From: Aciduricibacillus chroicocephali
GTDB taxonomy: Bacteria > Bacillota > Bacilli > Bacillales > Amphibacillaceae
Length of the DNA: 64,000 nucleotides
Assembly: GCF_030762805.1 (NCBI RefSeq)
Contig: NZ_CP129113.1
Coordinates: forward strand, 1,812,001 to 1,876,000
Direction: 5' to 3'
Made by a program: the position numbers and the translations under genes. Position 1 is the stretch's first letter, and each line of letters starts with the position of its first letter. Shown here piece by piece: positions 36,282-46,275 of the stretch. The notes under the pieces were generated by a model. That model was not told where the DNA came from. It ran no database searches and worked only from the letters and a program-made list of their open reading frames with translations.

Positions 36282-37232
36282 ATGAAGAAGGTATTATACA
36301 TGATTGCTGCACTCATGCTGCCAATTATAATTACGGCCGGATGCTCTGGCAGTAAAGAAAATAATAAGAAGAGTTCTGATCAGATGGATATTTATACTTC
36401 CATTTATCCTTTGGAGTACTTAGCTAAACAAATCGGTGGTGACCATGTCTCTGTCCATTCGGTCTATCCACCTGGCACAGATGCTCATACATTTGAACCG
36501 ACATCCAAAACGGTTACAGACATTGCAAAATCAGATGGCTTCATATATATGGGAGCAGGAATGGAAGGCTTTGCTGAAACAACAGCAGATGCTTTGAAGA
36601 ATCAAGATGTCCATATGCTTGAAATAGGAAAGAAAGCATCCTTGTTTAAAAAGGCTTCTGCTGAGGAAGAAAATGAGCACGAACATAAGGAACATGATGG
36701 ACATGATCATGGCGACAAAGATCCGCATATCTGGCTTGATCCACTTAAAATGATAGAAATAGGTGAAATGGTTGAAAACAATTTCGCAAAGTGGGATCCA
36801 TCTCATAAAAAAGAATATGCAGCAAACATGAACAAATTGCAAAAAGAACTTACTTCTCTTAACGCGGACTTCTCTGCGGAATTAAAAAATAGCAATCAGC
36901 AGCACATTCTTGTTTCACATGCTGCCTACAGTTACTGGGAACGTTACGGAATTGAGCAGATTTCAATACGTGGCCTTTCCTCCAGTGATGAACCTTCTCA
37001 AAAAGAGCTTGCAAAGATTACCCGTCTTGCTAAAGAAGAGAAACTTCATTATGTCATTTACGAAAAATATAAAAAAGACAAGCTTGGACAACTTATACAG
37101 AAGCAGATCGGTGCCAAGGCACTGAACATTCACAACCTTGAAGTATTGACCCAAAATGACATGGACAATCATGAAGACTATATGAGTCTGATGAGAGACA
37201 ATTTGTCCGTTTTGAAAAAAGCGACTCAATAA
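36282..37232 (+). CDS. znuA: Zinc ABC transporter substrate-binding lipoprotein ZnuA
   Basis: A 316-aa cluster A-I metal-binding lipoprotein (lipobox ITAGC, Cys21). Zinc ligands include His69 in PPGTDAHTFEP and His149 in DPHIW, and there is a His/Asp-rich loop at residues 131-143 typical of zinc-specific members. Paired with ZnuC, ZnuB and Zur downstream and Zur boxes upstream, so zinc rather than manganese is the substrate. AGGAGG lies upstream of the ATG. Confidence 0.94.
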   Translation: MKKVLYMIAALMLPIIITAGCSGSKENNKKSSDQMDIYTSIYPLEYLAKQIGGDHVSVHSVYPPGTDAHTFEPTSKTVTDIAKSDGFIYMGAGMEGFAETTADALKNQDVHMLEIGKKASLFKKASAEEENEHEHKEHDGHDHGDKDPHIWLDPLKMIEIGEMVENNFAKWDPSHKKEYAANMNKLQKELTSLNADFSAELKNSNQQHILVSHAAYSYWERYGIEQISIRGLSSSDEPSQKELAKITRLAKEEKLHYVIYEKYKKDKLGQLIQKQIGAKALNIHNLEVLTQNDMDNHEDYMSLMRDNLSVLKKATQ

Positions 37233-37247
37233 TAAGGAGGCCAACCT

Positions 37248-38003
37248 ATGGAAACGCAGCCCATTCTCAGCATGAGAAATGTCAGCACCTCCTATGATGG
37301 AAAAATAGCTTTGGAACATATTAACCTCGATATTCTTCCCGGTTCCTTCATTGGACTCGTCGGCCCGAATGGTGGGGGAAAGACAACACTTGTAAAAATC
37401 ATCTTGAACTTGCTGAAGCCAGACAGCGGTGAGGTCTTGCTGTTTGGCAAGCCAATCCGCCAGTTTCATGAATGGAATCGGATTGGCTATGTATCGCAAA
37501 AATCAAACGCTTTTAACCGTGGATTTCCTGCTACAGTAGAAGAAGTTGTCGCAATGGGGCTTGCTGCTAAAGTCGGCTACTTCCGTTTTCTCGGCAGAAA
37601 GCATAAGAAAAAAATTTCCGAAGCACTGGAGCAGGTTCATATGCTCGAATTTGCCAAGAGAAACATAGGCGATCTCTCCGGCGGCCAGCAGCAACGCGTA
37701 TTCATCGCCCGTGCTCTTGTCGCTGACCCGGAATTCTTGATACTGGATGAACCTACTGTTGGGGTCGACAGCTCTAATGTCCAGCATTTTTATAAACTGC
37801 TTCATGAATTGAACAAAAAAGGCATTACATTGCTTATGATTACTCATGACACTGGGACGATGACTCAGTATGCAACAGATATCATCTGTTTAAATAAAAA
37901 GCTCCATTTCCATGGCGGCAAAGATCAGTATGATTCGCTAAATGATGAAGCATTATCGGCAATGTACGGCCACCCTGTTCATGGTATGACACATAATCAT
38001 TAG
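37248..38003 (+). CDS. znuC: Zinc ABC transporter ATPase ZnuC
   Basis: A 251-aa ABC ATPase with Walker A GPNGGGKTT (near residue 40), signature LSGGQQQR and Walker B FLILDEPTVGVD. The C-terminal His (HGMTHNH) fits metal-importer ATPases. It starts 15 bp after znuA with AAGGAGG and is followed 18 bp later by znuB. Confidence 0.94.
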   Translation: METQPILSMRNVSTSYDGKIALEHINLDILPGSFIGLVGPNGGGKTTLVKIILNLLKPDSGEVLLFGKPIRQFHEWNRIGYVSQKSNAFNRGFPATVEEVVAMGLAAKVGYFRFLGRKHKKKISEALEQVHMLEFAKRNIGDLSGGQQQRVFIARALVADPEFLILDEPTVGVDSSNVQHFYKLLHELNKKGITLLMITHDTGTMTQYATDIICLNKKLHFHGGKDQYDSLNDEALSAMYGHPVHGMTHNH

Positions 38004-38021
38004 AAGAAGGAGGCGACTTGT

Positions 38022-38876
38022 ATGATTGCCGATTTGCTCGCATTTGATTTTCTCCGCAATACATTTATTACAGGTCTTCTGATCGGCATTGTCGCTCCGC
38101 TCCTTGGCACATTCATTGTCGTTCGAAGACTTTCACTCATTGCTGACGCACTATCTCATGTAACTTTGGCAGGGATTGCATTCGGACTGCTACTGGAGAA
38201 AAACTTTACAAATGTATGGCTAAGCCCTTTTTACGGCGGCATTGGTTTTTCCGTAATCGGCTCTGTTCTCATTGAGAAATTGCGTAATGTTTATAAGGCT
38301 TACCAGGAAATCGGCATTCCGATTATCCTTTCCGGAGGCGTTGGTCTGAGTGTCATTTTCATTTCTCTAGCCAATGGCTTCAACACTGACTTGTTCAATT
38401 ATCTATTTGGCTCCGTTTCAGCGGTCAGTCATTCTGACTTGCTGACGATTACCGGAATTACCATTTTCATCTTGATTGTCATTGCAATCTTTTATAAAGA
38501 ATTGACAGCACTCTCTTTTGATGAAGAACATGCAACTGTATCCGGTATTCATTCAAAAAGGATCCACTTAATCTTTATTATATTGACTGCTCTTGTAATC
38601 GGTACTTCCATCCGGATTGTCGGTGTGCTTCTCGTTTCGGCTTTGATGACATTGCCTGTCGCAAGCGCAATGCGGCTTGCAAAAGGCTTTAAACAAATGA
38701 TGCTGCTATCTGTAATATTCGGTGAGCTTGCAGTCATTCTAGGCCTTATCTCCGGATACTATTTCAGCATTCCTCCCGGCGGAACGATCGTAATCATATC
38801 TATCGCGATTCTGCTTTGCTCAATTATCGGTAAGAAATTCACCATGCGCACGGCGAGAAAGAAGGTCGTATCATGA
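38022..38876 (+). CDS. znuB: Zinc ABC transporter permease ZnuB
   Basis: A 284-aa permease of the ABC-3 family with about eight membrane helices; the family motif region RRLSLIADALSHVTLAGIAFG is at the N-terminus. GGAGG precedes the ATG. Its stop overlaps the zur start by 4 bp (ATGA), which couples expression of the repressor to the uptake system. Confidence 0.94.
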   Translation: MIADLLAFDFLRNTFITGLLIGIVAPLLGTFIVVRRLSLIADALSHVTLAGIAFGLLLEKNFTNVWLSPFYGGIGFSVIGSVLIEKLRNVYKAYQEIGIPIILSGGVGLSVIFISLANGFNTDLFNYLFGSVSAVSHSDLLTITGITIFILIVIAIFYKELTALSFDEEHATVSGIHSKRIHLIFIILTALVIGTSIRIVGVLLVSALMTLPVASAMRLAKGFKQMMLLSVIFGELAVILGLISGYYFSIPPGGTIVIISIAILLCSIIGKKFTMRTARKKVVS

Positions 38877-39289
38877 ATTTTGAAAAGGCGATAAACAGAT
38901 TAAAAGAAAATGGCTACAAAATGACTGATAAACGTAAAGATATGCTTAACTTCTTCCTATCTGCAGGCGGTTATCGTACAGCAAAGGAACTGAATGAGTA
39001 TATGGAAGAGCGATATGAAGGAATCAGCTTTGACACGGTCTATCGCAATCTGAATACATTTGCTGAACTCGATATTCTCGAAATGACTGAGTTAGATGGT
39101 GAAAAGCATTTCCAAATATCTTGTTCTGACAGCCACCATCATCATTTCATATGCAGAAAATGTGGTAGGACAAAGGAAATCAATATTTGTCCAATGGACC
39201 GTATTTGCAGTAATTTGCTCAATGGTTATGAAATTGAGTCACATAAATTTGAAGTCTATGGCATTTGCCCAGAATGCCGTTGTGCATAA
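38873..39289 (+). CDS. zur: Zinc uptake regulator Zur (Fur family)
   Basis: A 138-aa Fur-family repressor: winged helix about residues 10-80 (DTVYRNLNTFAELDI recognition region), then the metal-binding dimerisation domain with HHHHFICRKC and ICPEC, forming the structural Cys4 zinc site. Position at the end of znuACB and Zur-type boxes before znuA and zagA mark it as Zur rather than Fur or PerR, and imply autoregulation. Confidence 0.93.
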   Translation: MNFEKAINRLKENGYKMTDKRKDMLNFFLSAGGYRTAKELNEYMEERYEGISFDTVYRNLNTFAELDILEMTELDGEKHFQISCSDSHHHHFICRKCGRTKEINICPMDRICSNLLNGYEIESHKFEVYGICPECRCA

Positions 39290-39293
39290 CAAA

Positions 39294-39327
39294 CAGGGGC
39301 CCTTCCTTTTGGAGGGGCCCCTGTTCT
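39294..39327. terminator. Terminator after zur
   Basis: ACAGGGGCCCTTCC pairs with GGAGGGGCCCCTGT over a 4-nt loop, between convergent genes. Confidence 0.85.
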
Positions 39328-39334
39328 TATGGAC

Positions 39335-40141
39335 TTAGCCAAATAATTCGTCAAGTACACGATGTTCGTCCTGATCAAGCATATTTTTCTGAAGCACACC
39401 GTCAACTGGTTTATTCATGAGGTCTGTTACAGTCTGGGCTGCATCCGGTTCTCCCATGACAAAGATTTTCTCCCAGTTACCGCTCTTTGCATGCATATCG
39501 AGCTTGGGTGCAATAGATTTGAACCAGCGGTAACGGTTGGCATCTGCCCGGCTATTAAAATTATCCACTTGGAGATTATGCGCACCTGGCTGCATATCGC
39601 CTTTCGCCTGCTGCGGCCCTAGCTTCTGCTTCCAATCTTCTGTATCAAGATCCAATTCATAATGAACGGTACCTTCCACTTCATTCATATTGGATTCAAT
39701 GATTTTCACCTGTCCTGATTGAACGAGGATGATGCCCGCTCTTGGATAGTCCTGTTTCAATTCAATTAGCTGATCAAGAACTGGTGTCTCCTGCCAATAG
39801 AAGTCCGAGCGCAGACGCACTTGTACTTTTGCAGTGAACCAGACCCTGTCATCCGCAGTTGCGAAAATGATTAAGCCTTTCTTTAAATCCAATTCATTAT
39901 TATTAATATAGTTCGTCACTTTTTCTTTCACACGTTGAAATTCTTTCATTTCCTGTTCATCATTTGATTCCTGTATATACTTCTCAAAGTTTCGCAGACC
40001 GTTCTTCAGCGTAATTCTCCACTTTCCACCTTGCTGATCCGGATCCGCGGGGTCTGTATTCAAATACATGGTAAGAATTTTCCCCTTGCTTCCATCGCCA
40101 TGAATCTGTTCAAGTTCTTGAAGCTGTTTTGCCAAATCCAT
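39335..40141 (-). CDS. VLRF1/aeRF1-like release factor family protein
   Basis: A 268-aa soluble protein resembling the bacterial members of the Vms1-like release factor (VLRF1, eRF1 domain 2 fold) group. The N-terminal TMYLNTDPADPDQQGGKW and central RAGIILVQSGQVKIIES strands are what I base this on; the RWFKSIAPKLD and FVMGEPDAAQ segments follow. The GxxQ/GGQ-like loop may be NFNSRADANRYRW or DQQGG and I cannot decide. A peptidyl-tRNA hydrolysing role in ribosome rescue would be inference. Confidence 0.65.
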   Translation of the reverse strand: MDLAKQLQELEQIHGDGSKGKILTMYLNTDPADPDQQGGKWRITLKNGLRNFEKYIQESNDEQEMKEFQRVKEKVTNYINNNELDLKKGLIIFATADDRVWFTAKVQVRLRSDFYWQETPVLDQLIELKQDYPRAGIILVQSGQVKIIESNMNEVEGTVHYELDLDTEDWKQKLGPQQAKGDMQPGAHNLQVDNFNSRADANRYRWFKSIAPKLDMHAKSGNWEKIFVMGEPDAAQTVTDLMNKPVDGVLQKNMLDQDEHRVLDELFG

Positions 40142-40230
40142 TCGCTGAACACACTCCTTTAACTTTGAAATGTGCTTATCTGTTCCTCTTTACAACTACT
40201 CTCAAACTGTTTGGTTTAGCTTAAAGAACA

Positions 40231-40271
40231 AAAAAGGCCGATTTAGCAGTAAATTGCCAAATCGGTCTTTT
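40231..40271 (-). terminator. Terminator of the CNNM-family gene
   Basis: AAAAAGGCCGATTT-GCA pairs with TGC-AAATCGGTCTTTT; T-tract on the minus strand. Confidence 0.85.
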
Positions 40272-40277
40272 GATCTG

Positions 40278-41570
40278 TTAAAGCCGAGTAACCTTTACTC
40301 GTTTAATCTGATAGCCATCTATCTCTTCAACAATGAATGCATAACCATCTGCTTCAACAGTCGTACCTTGCTCTGCATCCAAATGATTAGCTAGAATCCA
40401 GCCACCTACAGTATCTATATCTACATCTTCTTCACCTAATAGATCGATATGATACTTTTCATTTAATTCTGTCAAAAGTAAACGTCCAGATACAATCATC
40501 GTATTGCTGTCGATCTCCTCGATCAGCTCTTCCTCATTCGCATCAAATTCATCACGAATGTCACCGACTATCTCTTCAAGAATATCCTCTACTGTGACAA
40601 GGCCCGCTGTACCGCCGTATTCATCCATGACAATTGCCATATGGATGCGTTCCTTTTGCATCTTCAACAGAACCTGCTTGATTGGTGTCGCTTCCGAAAC
40701 ATGGATGATCGGACGGATGAACTGCTCAAGCGAAATCGGTTCCTCTGCAAAATGACCAGTAAAGATCTCTTTCAGATTGACAAGTCCAACAATATGGTCC
40801 TTATCTTCTTCAGCTACAGGATAGCGTGTGAACTGTCCCTCACGAATCATCTCAATGTTCTCTTCATAACTATCTTCCTTATACAAACAGAACATCTCTG
40901 TACGCGGCACCATGATCTCTTTTGCAAGCCGCTCATCAAAATCGAAAATATTGTTTACATACATCATTTCCGACTGGTTGATTTCACCGCTTTTATAGCT
41001 TTCCGATAAAATCAGGCGAAGCTCTTCCTCTGTCATCGCTACTTCAGACTCTTTAACCGAATGGAAACCAAAAATGCGGACGAGCTGGTTTGCAGAGCCA
41101 TTCAAGAGCCAAATGAACGGGTACATGATCTTAGTGAAGAACAATAGAGGTTTTGCCAAATTGAGCACGATTGTTTCTGCTTTTTGTATTGCCATTGTTT
41201 TAGGTGCAAGTTCCCCGACCACAACATGAAGAAATGTAATGGCGAAGAAAGCAATCAGGAATGAAAGCAGAGATGTAAGCGAACTGCTCAACTCAAGTTC
41301 CGTGAACACTGGTTTTAATAAAGCCTGGATAGTAGGCTCCCCGAGCCAACCGAGTCCGAGAGATGTGATTGTGATACCAAGCTGACATGCTGATAATGAG
41401 TTATCAAGATTATCAATCAGCTTCTTGGCATCAAGCGCCTTCTTGTCCCCCTCCTCGACAAGATGCTCAATCTGTGTTGATCTAACTTTGACTACAGCGA
41501 ATTCGGTTGCTACAAAGAATGCAGTAAGCATGATCAATATAGCAACCATTAATAAATTGACTATGTCCAA
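40278..41570 (-). CDS. CNNM/CorC family transporter-associated protein (hemolysin family)
   Basis: A 430-aa membrane protein: N-terminal DUF21/CNNM domain (about residues 1-190, four hydrophobic segments), paired CBS domains (about 205-330, MVPRTEMFCLY opens it) and a C-terminal CorC_HlyC domain. Members such as B. subtilis YhdP and MpfA export Mg2+. Start is TTG at 41570 with GGGAGG about 5 nt upstream; a GTG at 41585 is the alternative. No M-box is visible in the 176-bp gap upstream. Confidence 0.9.
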   Translation of the reverse strand: MDIVNLLMVAILIMLTAFFVATEFAVVKVRSTQIEHLVEEGDKKALDAKKLIDNLDNSLSACQLGITITSLGLGWLGEPTIQALLKPVFTELELSSSLTSLLSFLIAFFAITFLHVVVGELAPKTMAIQKAETIVLNLAKPLLFFTKIMYPFIWLLNGSANQLVRIFGFHSVKESEVAMTEEELRLILSESYKSGEINQSEMMYVNNIFDFDERLAKEIMVPRTEMFCLYKEDSYEENIEMIREGQFTRYPVAEEDKDHIVGLVNLKEIFTGHFAEEPISLEQFIRPIIHVSEATPIKQVLLKMQKERIHMAIVMDEYGGTAGLVTVEDILEEIVGDIRDEFDANEEELIEEIDSNTMIVSGRLLLTELNEKYHIDLLGEEDVDIDTVGGWILANHLDAEQGTTVEADGYAFIVEEIDGYQIKRVKVTRL

Positions 41571-41689
41571 CGATTCCTCCCTCACACACTACATGCTCGG
41601 GAGCCCACCTCCATATATGTTCAGAATGTATTTTCTCTATTGTATAGGAAAACAGTATGATATTCCATTCATTTTATTCAAGTTGGACA

Positions 41690-41725
41690 AAAGCCCCACC
41701 GTTTTTTTCCAAAAACAAGTGGGGA
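41690..41725 (-). terminator. Terminator of argH
   Basis: GCCCCAC and GTGGGG arms around a T/A-rich loop; minus strand ends in CTTTTGT. Confidence 0.65.
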
Positions 41726-41745
41726 AATTGAACACTGAAACACAC

Positions 41746-43119
41746 TTAGCCAAGAAGTTTTTCTGCCTGGTTCAACTGTGCTTTCACTTGATCATGTCCA
41801 GTGCCGCCTTCACTGGTACGGGCACGAACTACCTGCTCAGGATCCAATTTTTTATAAATATCTTCTTCAAACAAATCACTGAATTCCTGATATTCATCAA
41901 ATTTCAGATCAAGAAGGAATTTATTGTTCTGGATTGCATAAAGAACGATCTTGCCAATCACTTCATGTGCTTCTCGGAATGGAAGGCCTTTATTGGCTAA
42001 ATAATCAGCAATATCGGTAGCGTTTGAATAGTCATTTGCGACTGCTTTATACATATTCTCCTTGCGAACCTGCATTGTAGCAAGCATTGGCGCAAGCAGA
42101 CGAAGCGCTCCATCCAATGTCTTAACCGTATCAAAGACGCCTTCCTTATCTTCTTGCATGTCTTTATTATAGGCAAGCGGAAGACCTTTTAAAACAGTCA
42201 GCAAGCCCATAAGATTACCATAGACACGTCCAGTCTTGCCTCTTAGCAATTCCGGCACATCTGGGTTTTTCTTTTGTGGCATGATGCTTGAACCTGTGCA
42301 GAAGGCGTCATCAAGCTCGATAAACTGAAATTCCTGGCTCGACCAGTTAACAAGTTCTTCTGATAGACGCGAAATATGAGTCATCAGGATAGAGGAAGTT
42401 GATAGGAATTCCAGTGCGAAATCACGGTCACTTACTGCATCCATGCTGTTTGGATATACTCTTTCAAAACCGAGTGCTTCGGCTGTCTGCTGGCGATTAA
42501 TCGGGAATGTTGTTCCGGCAAGTGCACCTGCTCCAAGCGGTGACCAGTTGACACGCTTAAGGCTGTCACGGAAACGTTCTTTGTCACGTTCGAACATCCA
42601 GAAGTAGGCAAGGAGATGATGCGCGAAAAGGACAGGCTGTGCACGTTGCAAATGTGTGTATCCAGGCATAATAGTCTCAAGATTGTCTTTCGCCTGTTCT
42701 ACGATTGATCTCTGAACGGCATCAAGCAACTCGATCATGACTTCAGTCTGTTTTTTTACATATAGATGGAAGTCAGTAGCGACTTGGTCATTTCGACTTC
42801 TTCCAGTATGAAGCTTGCCGCCAACTGCACCCACTTCATCGAGAAGAAGCTTTTCATTATTCATGTGAATATCTTCATTTTCAACAGAGTATTCTACTTC
42901 TCCTGCTTCCACTTTCGCTTCTACCTTTTTCAAACCTGCTACAATCGTTTCCTTCTCATCCTGGCCGATGATTCCACAATCAGCAAGCATTGTAACGTGA
43001 GCTATGCTGCCTGCGATATCCTCATGTACTAGGTTTTTATCAAAAGAGATTGAAGCTGTATATTCTTCAACTAGTTTGTCTGTCTGTTTTGTAAATCTGC
43101 CGCCCCATAATTTGGACAT
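41746..43119 (-). CDS. argH: Argininosuccinate lyase
   Basis: A 457-aa fumarase/aspartase-superfamily enzyme that splits argininosuccinate into arginine and fumarate. The signature [12 protein letters not shown] (near residue 278) and [13 protein letters not shown] are present. GGAGGG lies upstream of the ATG. Downstream of argG on the same strand; a long hairpin in the 114-bp gap separates them. Confidence 0.97.
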   Translation of the reverse strand: MSKLWGGRFTKQTDKLVEEYTASISFDKNLVHEDIAGSIAHVTMLADCGIIGQDEKETIVAGLKKVEAKVEAGEVEYSVENEDIHMNNEKLLLDEVGAVGGKLHTGRSRNDQVATDFHLYVKKQTEVMIELLDAVQRSIVEQAKDNLETIMPGYTHLQRAQPVLFAHHLLAYFWMFERDKERFRDSLKRVNWSPLGAGALAGTTFPINRQQTAEALGFERVYPNSMDAVSDRDFALEFLSTSSILMTHISRLSEELVNWSSQEFQFIELDDAFCTGSSIMPQKKNPDVPELLRGKTGRVYGNLMGLLTVLKGLPLAYNKDMQEDKEGVFDTVKTLDGALRLLAPMLATMQVRKENMYKAVANDYSNATDIADYLANKGLPFREAHEVIGKIVLYAIQNNKFLLDLKFDEYQEFSDLFEEDIYKKLDPEQVVRARTSEGGTGHDQVKAQLNQAEKLLG

Positions 43120-43159
43120 TTGACATTCCCTCCAGTTTTATAACCGATTTATGTAAAAG

Positions 43160-43222
43160 GAAAGCCATCAAATCCGGATTGCGGACGTCATGCCCGCCGT
43201 CCGTGAATTTGATGGCTTTTTT
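43160..43222 (-). terminator. Intercistronic hairpin between argG and argH
   Basis: AAAGCCATCAAAT pairs with ATTTGATGGCTTT with an inner GGACG/CGTCC stem. On the minus strand the following CCTTTTAC is a modest T-tract, so termination is likely partial. The stronger T-run is on the plus strand, where no gene needs it. Confidence 0.6.
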
Positions 43223-43233
43223 AATGTTCAGGA

Positions 43234-44454
43234 TCAGTTGCCGACTTCCAATTGCTTAGCTTTTTTTTCGTTCTTCGCGTGGATTTCTGTCGGAAGGCCC
43301 CATAGTTTGATGAAACCTACAGCAGCATGGTGGTCGAACATATCACCTTTTTCATAAGTGGCAAGTTCTTCATTGTACATGCTCTGTGGTGCCTGGCGTT
43401 GGATAACCATATGTGTTCCTTTGAACAACTTGATACGTACTTTACCAGTAACGACTTCCTGTGTTTCATTGATGAAAGCATCAAGAGCCTGACGAAGTGG
43501 TGAATACCAGAGACCATTGTAAACAAGCTCTGCATATTCCTGTTCAATTTTATACTTGAACTTGCCAACTTCACGAGTTTGTGTAATGAATTCAAGCTCT
43601 TTGTGAGCATTAATAAGGATTAGTGCTCCCGGATTCTCGTATACTTCTCTTGATTTGATACCGACAAGACGGTTCTCGATATGATCGATTCTTCCGATAC
43701 CGTGCTTACCGCCAATTTCATTCAAGTATTCAATAATATCAACACGGTTCATCTCTTCACCGTTGATTGCAGTTGGAATACCTTTTACGAAGTCAATTTC
43801 AATATACTCTGCTTCATCCGGAGTCTTTTCAATCGGATTCGTCCATGCAAATGCTTCCTCAGGCGCTGCATTCCAAGGGTTCTCAAGAACGCCCGCTTCA
43901 CAAGCTCTCCCCCAGATGTTTGCATCGATAGAGAACGGATTGTCAAGATCGATCGGAATCGGGATACCTTTTTCTTCTGCGTAGGCAATCTCCTCATCGC
44001 GTGTCATGCCCCATTCACGTACTGGTGCAACAACTTCTAGGTCCGGGTTAAGCGCTTTGATTGAAACTTCGAAACGTACTTGGTCGTTTCCTTTACCAGT
44101 ACAGCCGTGTGCAACGGCAACCGCGCCTTCTTCTTCAGCTACCTGGACAAGCAATCTTGAAATGAGCGGACGGCTAAGACCAGAAGATAGCGGATATTTG
44201 CCTTCATAAAGTGCGTTCGCCTTCAATGCAGGCATCAAATATTCATCTGCAAGCAACTGCTTACCATCAATGACAACTGCCTTGATTGCTCCAACATCTA
44301 ATGCTTTCTGACGTACTGCTTCAAGATCCTTGTTCTCACCCATATCAATTGCTAGTGCGATAACATCGTAATCATATTTCTCTTGAAGCCACTTTATGGA
44401 AACAGAAGTATCAAGACCTCCGGAATAAGCCAAAACAATTTTACCTTTCGCCAT
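43234..44454 (-). CDS. argG: Argininosuccinate synthase
   Basis: A 406-aa ATP-dependent enzyme joining citrulline and aspartate, the penultimate arginine step. N-terminal ATP loop [11 protein letters not shown] (residues 9-19), then [14 protein letters not shown] and [17 protein letters not shown]. First gene of argG-argH with AGGAGGAA upstream of the ATG and a well-spaced sigma-A promoter at 44513-44541. Confidence 0.97.
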   Translation of the reverse strand: MAKGKIVLAYSGGLDTSVSIKWLQEKYDYDVIALAIDMGENKDLEAVRQKALDVGAIKAVVIDGKQLLADEYLMPALKANALYEGKYPLSSGLSRPLISRLLVQVAEEEGAVAVAHGCTGKGNDQVRFEVSIKALNPDLEVVAPVREWGMTRDEEIAYAEEKGIPIPIDLDNPFSIDANIWGRACEAGVLENPWNAAPEEAFAWTNPIEKTPDEAEYIEIDFVKGIPTAINGEEMNRVDIIEYLNEIGGKHGIGRIDHIENRLVGIKSREVYENPGALILINAHKELEFITQTREVGKFKYKIEQEYAELVYNGLWYSPLRQALDAFINETQEVVTGKVRIKLFKGTHMVIQRQAPQSMYNEELATYEKGDMFDHHAAVGFIKLWGLPTEIHAKNEKKAKQLEVGN

Positions 44455-44512
44455 TAAGAATTCCTCCTCCAGTTAACCAAGAAAACTCGGTTCCGTTTAA
44501 TGCGTTGGTATC

Positions 44513-44541
44513 ATTATACATAATTCAGTATAAATATACAA
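44513..44541 (-). promoter_or_regulatory. argG promoter
   Basis: Minus strand: -35 TTGTAT (44541-44536), 17-bp spacer, -10 TATAAT (44518-44513). An A/T-rich inverted repeat (TGAATAA at 44562, TTATTCA ending 44580) lies just upstream; its half-sites recall ARG boxes but the spacing is longer than the AhrC/ArgR consensus. Confidence 0.65.
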
Positions 44542-44581
44542 CCTCTTTTTTTGAAAAAAACTGAATAACTTTTTTATTCAA

Positions 44582-44606
44582 AAAAGCCGATAAATCCGGG
44601 CTTTTT
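44582..44606. terminator. Hairpin between argG and the NlpC/P60 gene
   Basis: AAAAAAGCC and GGGCTTTTT arms. Probably terminates the upstream minus-strand P60 gene. The rest of the 258-bp gap shows no other feature. Confidence 0.5.
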
Positions 44607-44712
44607 GCCTGCATCGCATCATATGCTCCATCCCAATTAGAAGTGAATCGTCCGTCAGTGTTATACAAAAGCAGGCCTTCCATTCAACAAGACATGAAAA
44701 GCCCGCTCGCTT

Positions 44713-46110
44713 CTATTGTATTCTTCTGACATGCCCACTAAAATGATCCTTCCAGTAGCCGCTATTCATATCCGCGACATCCAACCCTGAATCTTGAGCA
44801 CCGAGGAAACGTCCATCACCAAGGTAAATGCCGACATGGCCATTTGTTTTGTACGTGTTAAAGAAAACCATATCTCCCGCTTGAGCACCGCTATAAGGAA
44901 TCTTTTTCCCAACATATTGTAAGCCCGCAGTGCTTGAAGGCAAGTCATAGCCAGCTTGACGATAAGCCCAGGCTACAAACCCAGAGCAATCAAACCCGCC
45001 TGGCTTTTTCCCACCCCAAACATACGGTGTCCCAATCTGTGTATAGCCTGCTTCGATTGCTTTGGCCATAGCTCCTGCCTGGGCTGGTTCGGAATTCCAA
45101 GATGAACTAGCTTTAGCCGGTTGATTGCTTTCTTCTTTTTTGACATCTTTCTTATTTAAACTACCTTCATTCTCTTCATGTCTGGTCACTGTTGTTGAAG
45201 AAGCAGATGATGTGTTTGGGTTTTGAGCTTTTTCTTCATTTTGTTGCTTTTGTATTTCACGTTTGGCAGCAAGCTTCTCTTCTGCCAAACGTTTCGCTTC
45301 TTCAGCCGCCTTACGTTCTGCCTCTTCTTGAGCTTTTCGCTTCTCTTCTTCTTTCTTCTCTTTAATACGCTCGCCAACCTGTTTTTGCAAAGTAACGAGC
45401 TCTTCATCTTTTATTTTCAAAGCAGTTTGTTTCTCTTTAAGTTCTAAACGTTTCTTTTCCAACGCCTTCTTATTCTTTGCAAGCTGTTTATTCTGATCGG
45501 CGATTGTTTTACGAACCCCTTCAAGTTCAGCCTGCTCTTCCTTCTGACTGGCAAGCTCCTGTTCAACAGTCTTTTGCTTAGCGCTCAGTTCATCCTGAGC
45601 CGCTTCCAATTCTTTCATTAAGTCATAATCAGAATTTGAAATTGTTGAAACTGCCTTAGCCCGGCTCGCAAATTGGCTGAAACTCTGAGCTTCGGCAAGT
45701 ACTTCAAGATAGCCAATGTCGCCACCACTTTTCTGGTAAGCAGCAAGTCTCTCTTTCAAAATGGAATAACGTTGCGTGATTTGCTGTTCCAGTCCATCTA
45801 TTTCGCTACCTAGCTTGTCCACTTTCTTCTCGGAATTAGAAATGCTCTTCTTTGTCCGGGTCAACTGTTTCTCATTAAGTTTCAAAGCTTTAGCTGTTCG
45901 GTCCAATTTATCTTGCTTCTTATCCAATTCTTCAAGTAAGGAGACAATCTCTTTTTCTGATTTTGACAAGTCGGCAGTAACTTCAGCCCTATCTTTCTGT
46001 ATTTGTTGTTGATCCGCTGTTAGTTCCTGTACGGACTCTGCCGAAACCGGACTGCACAAAGAGAAAATAAGCAAAGCCGCTGCTGACATTGTCGCCATTC
46101 TTTTATGCAA
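44713..46110 (-). CDS. NlpC/P60 peptidoglycan endopeptidase with coiled-coil (CwlO-like)
   Basis: A 465-aa exported cell-wall hydrolase. Signal peptide to about residue 24 (SPVSA), a long coiled coil (about 27-290, Lys/Glu/Gln-rich), a Ser/Asn-rich linker and a C-terminal NlpC/P60 domain with the catalytic Cys in FDCSGFVAW and His in NGHVGIYLG. This is the CwlO layout, a D,L-endopeptidase active in cell elongation and controlled by FtsEX. Start is uncertain: TTG 46110 or ATG 46098. The best ribosome-binding site instead serves a four-codon frame at 46103-46117. Confidence 0.88.
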   Translation of the reverse strand: MHKRMATMSAAALLIFSLCSPVSAESVQELTADQQQIQKDRAEVTADLSKSEKEIVSLLEELDKKQDKLDRTAKALKLNEKQLTRTKKSISNSEKKVDKLGSEIDGLEQQITQRYSILKERLAAYQKSGGDIGYLEVLAEAQSFSQFASRAKAVSTISNSDYDLMKELEAAQDELSAKQKTVEQELASQKEEQAELEGVRKTIADQNKQLAKNKKALEKKRLELKEKQTALKIKDEELVTLQKQVGERIKEKKEEEKRKAQEEAERKAAEEAKRLAEEKLAAKREIQKQQNEEKAQNPNTSSASSTTVTRHEENEGSLNKKDVKKEESNQPAKASSSWNSEPAQAGAMAKAIEAGYTQIGTPYVWGGKKPGGFDCSGFVAWAYRQAGYDLPSSTAGLQYVGKKIPYSGAQAGDMVFFNTYKTNGHVGIYLGDGRFLGAQDSGLDVADMNSGYWKDHFSGHVRRIQ

Positions 46111-46117
46111 TGTTCAT
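46103..46117 (-). other. Four-codon leader frame overlapping the P60 gene start
   Basis: ATG AAC ATT GCA TAA follows AAAGGGG by 5 nt and overlaps the TTG start of the hydrolase in another frame. It could be a minicistron for translational coupling or chance. Confidence 0.3.
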
Positions 46118-46275
46118 CGCTTCCCCTTTAATTTGTTAATACAGGTCTTAAGAACCTTAATGTTTTTTCCATTAGTAATCTCTCTGTACTATAATAACAA
46201 ATTAATAAGAAGAAAGGGCTGATTGAACAATAATATATTCATATATTTCCCATATGAGGTTGGCAAACCCTAAAT

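Noticed and set aside
44562-44580. ARG box (AhrC/ArgR site) upstream of argG
   Set aside because: TGAATAA and TTATTCA half-sites are present but their spacing exceeds the consensus by about five bases; kept only as a remark.
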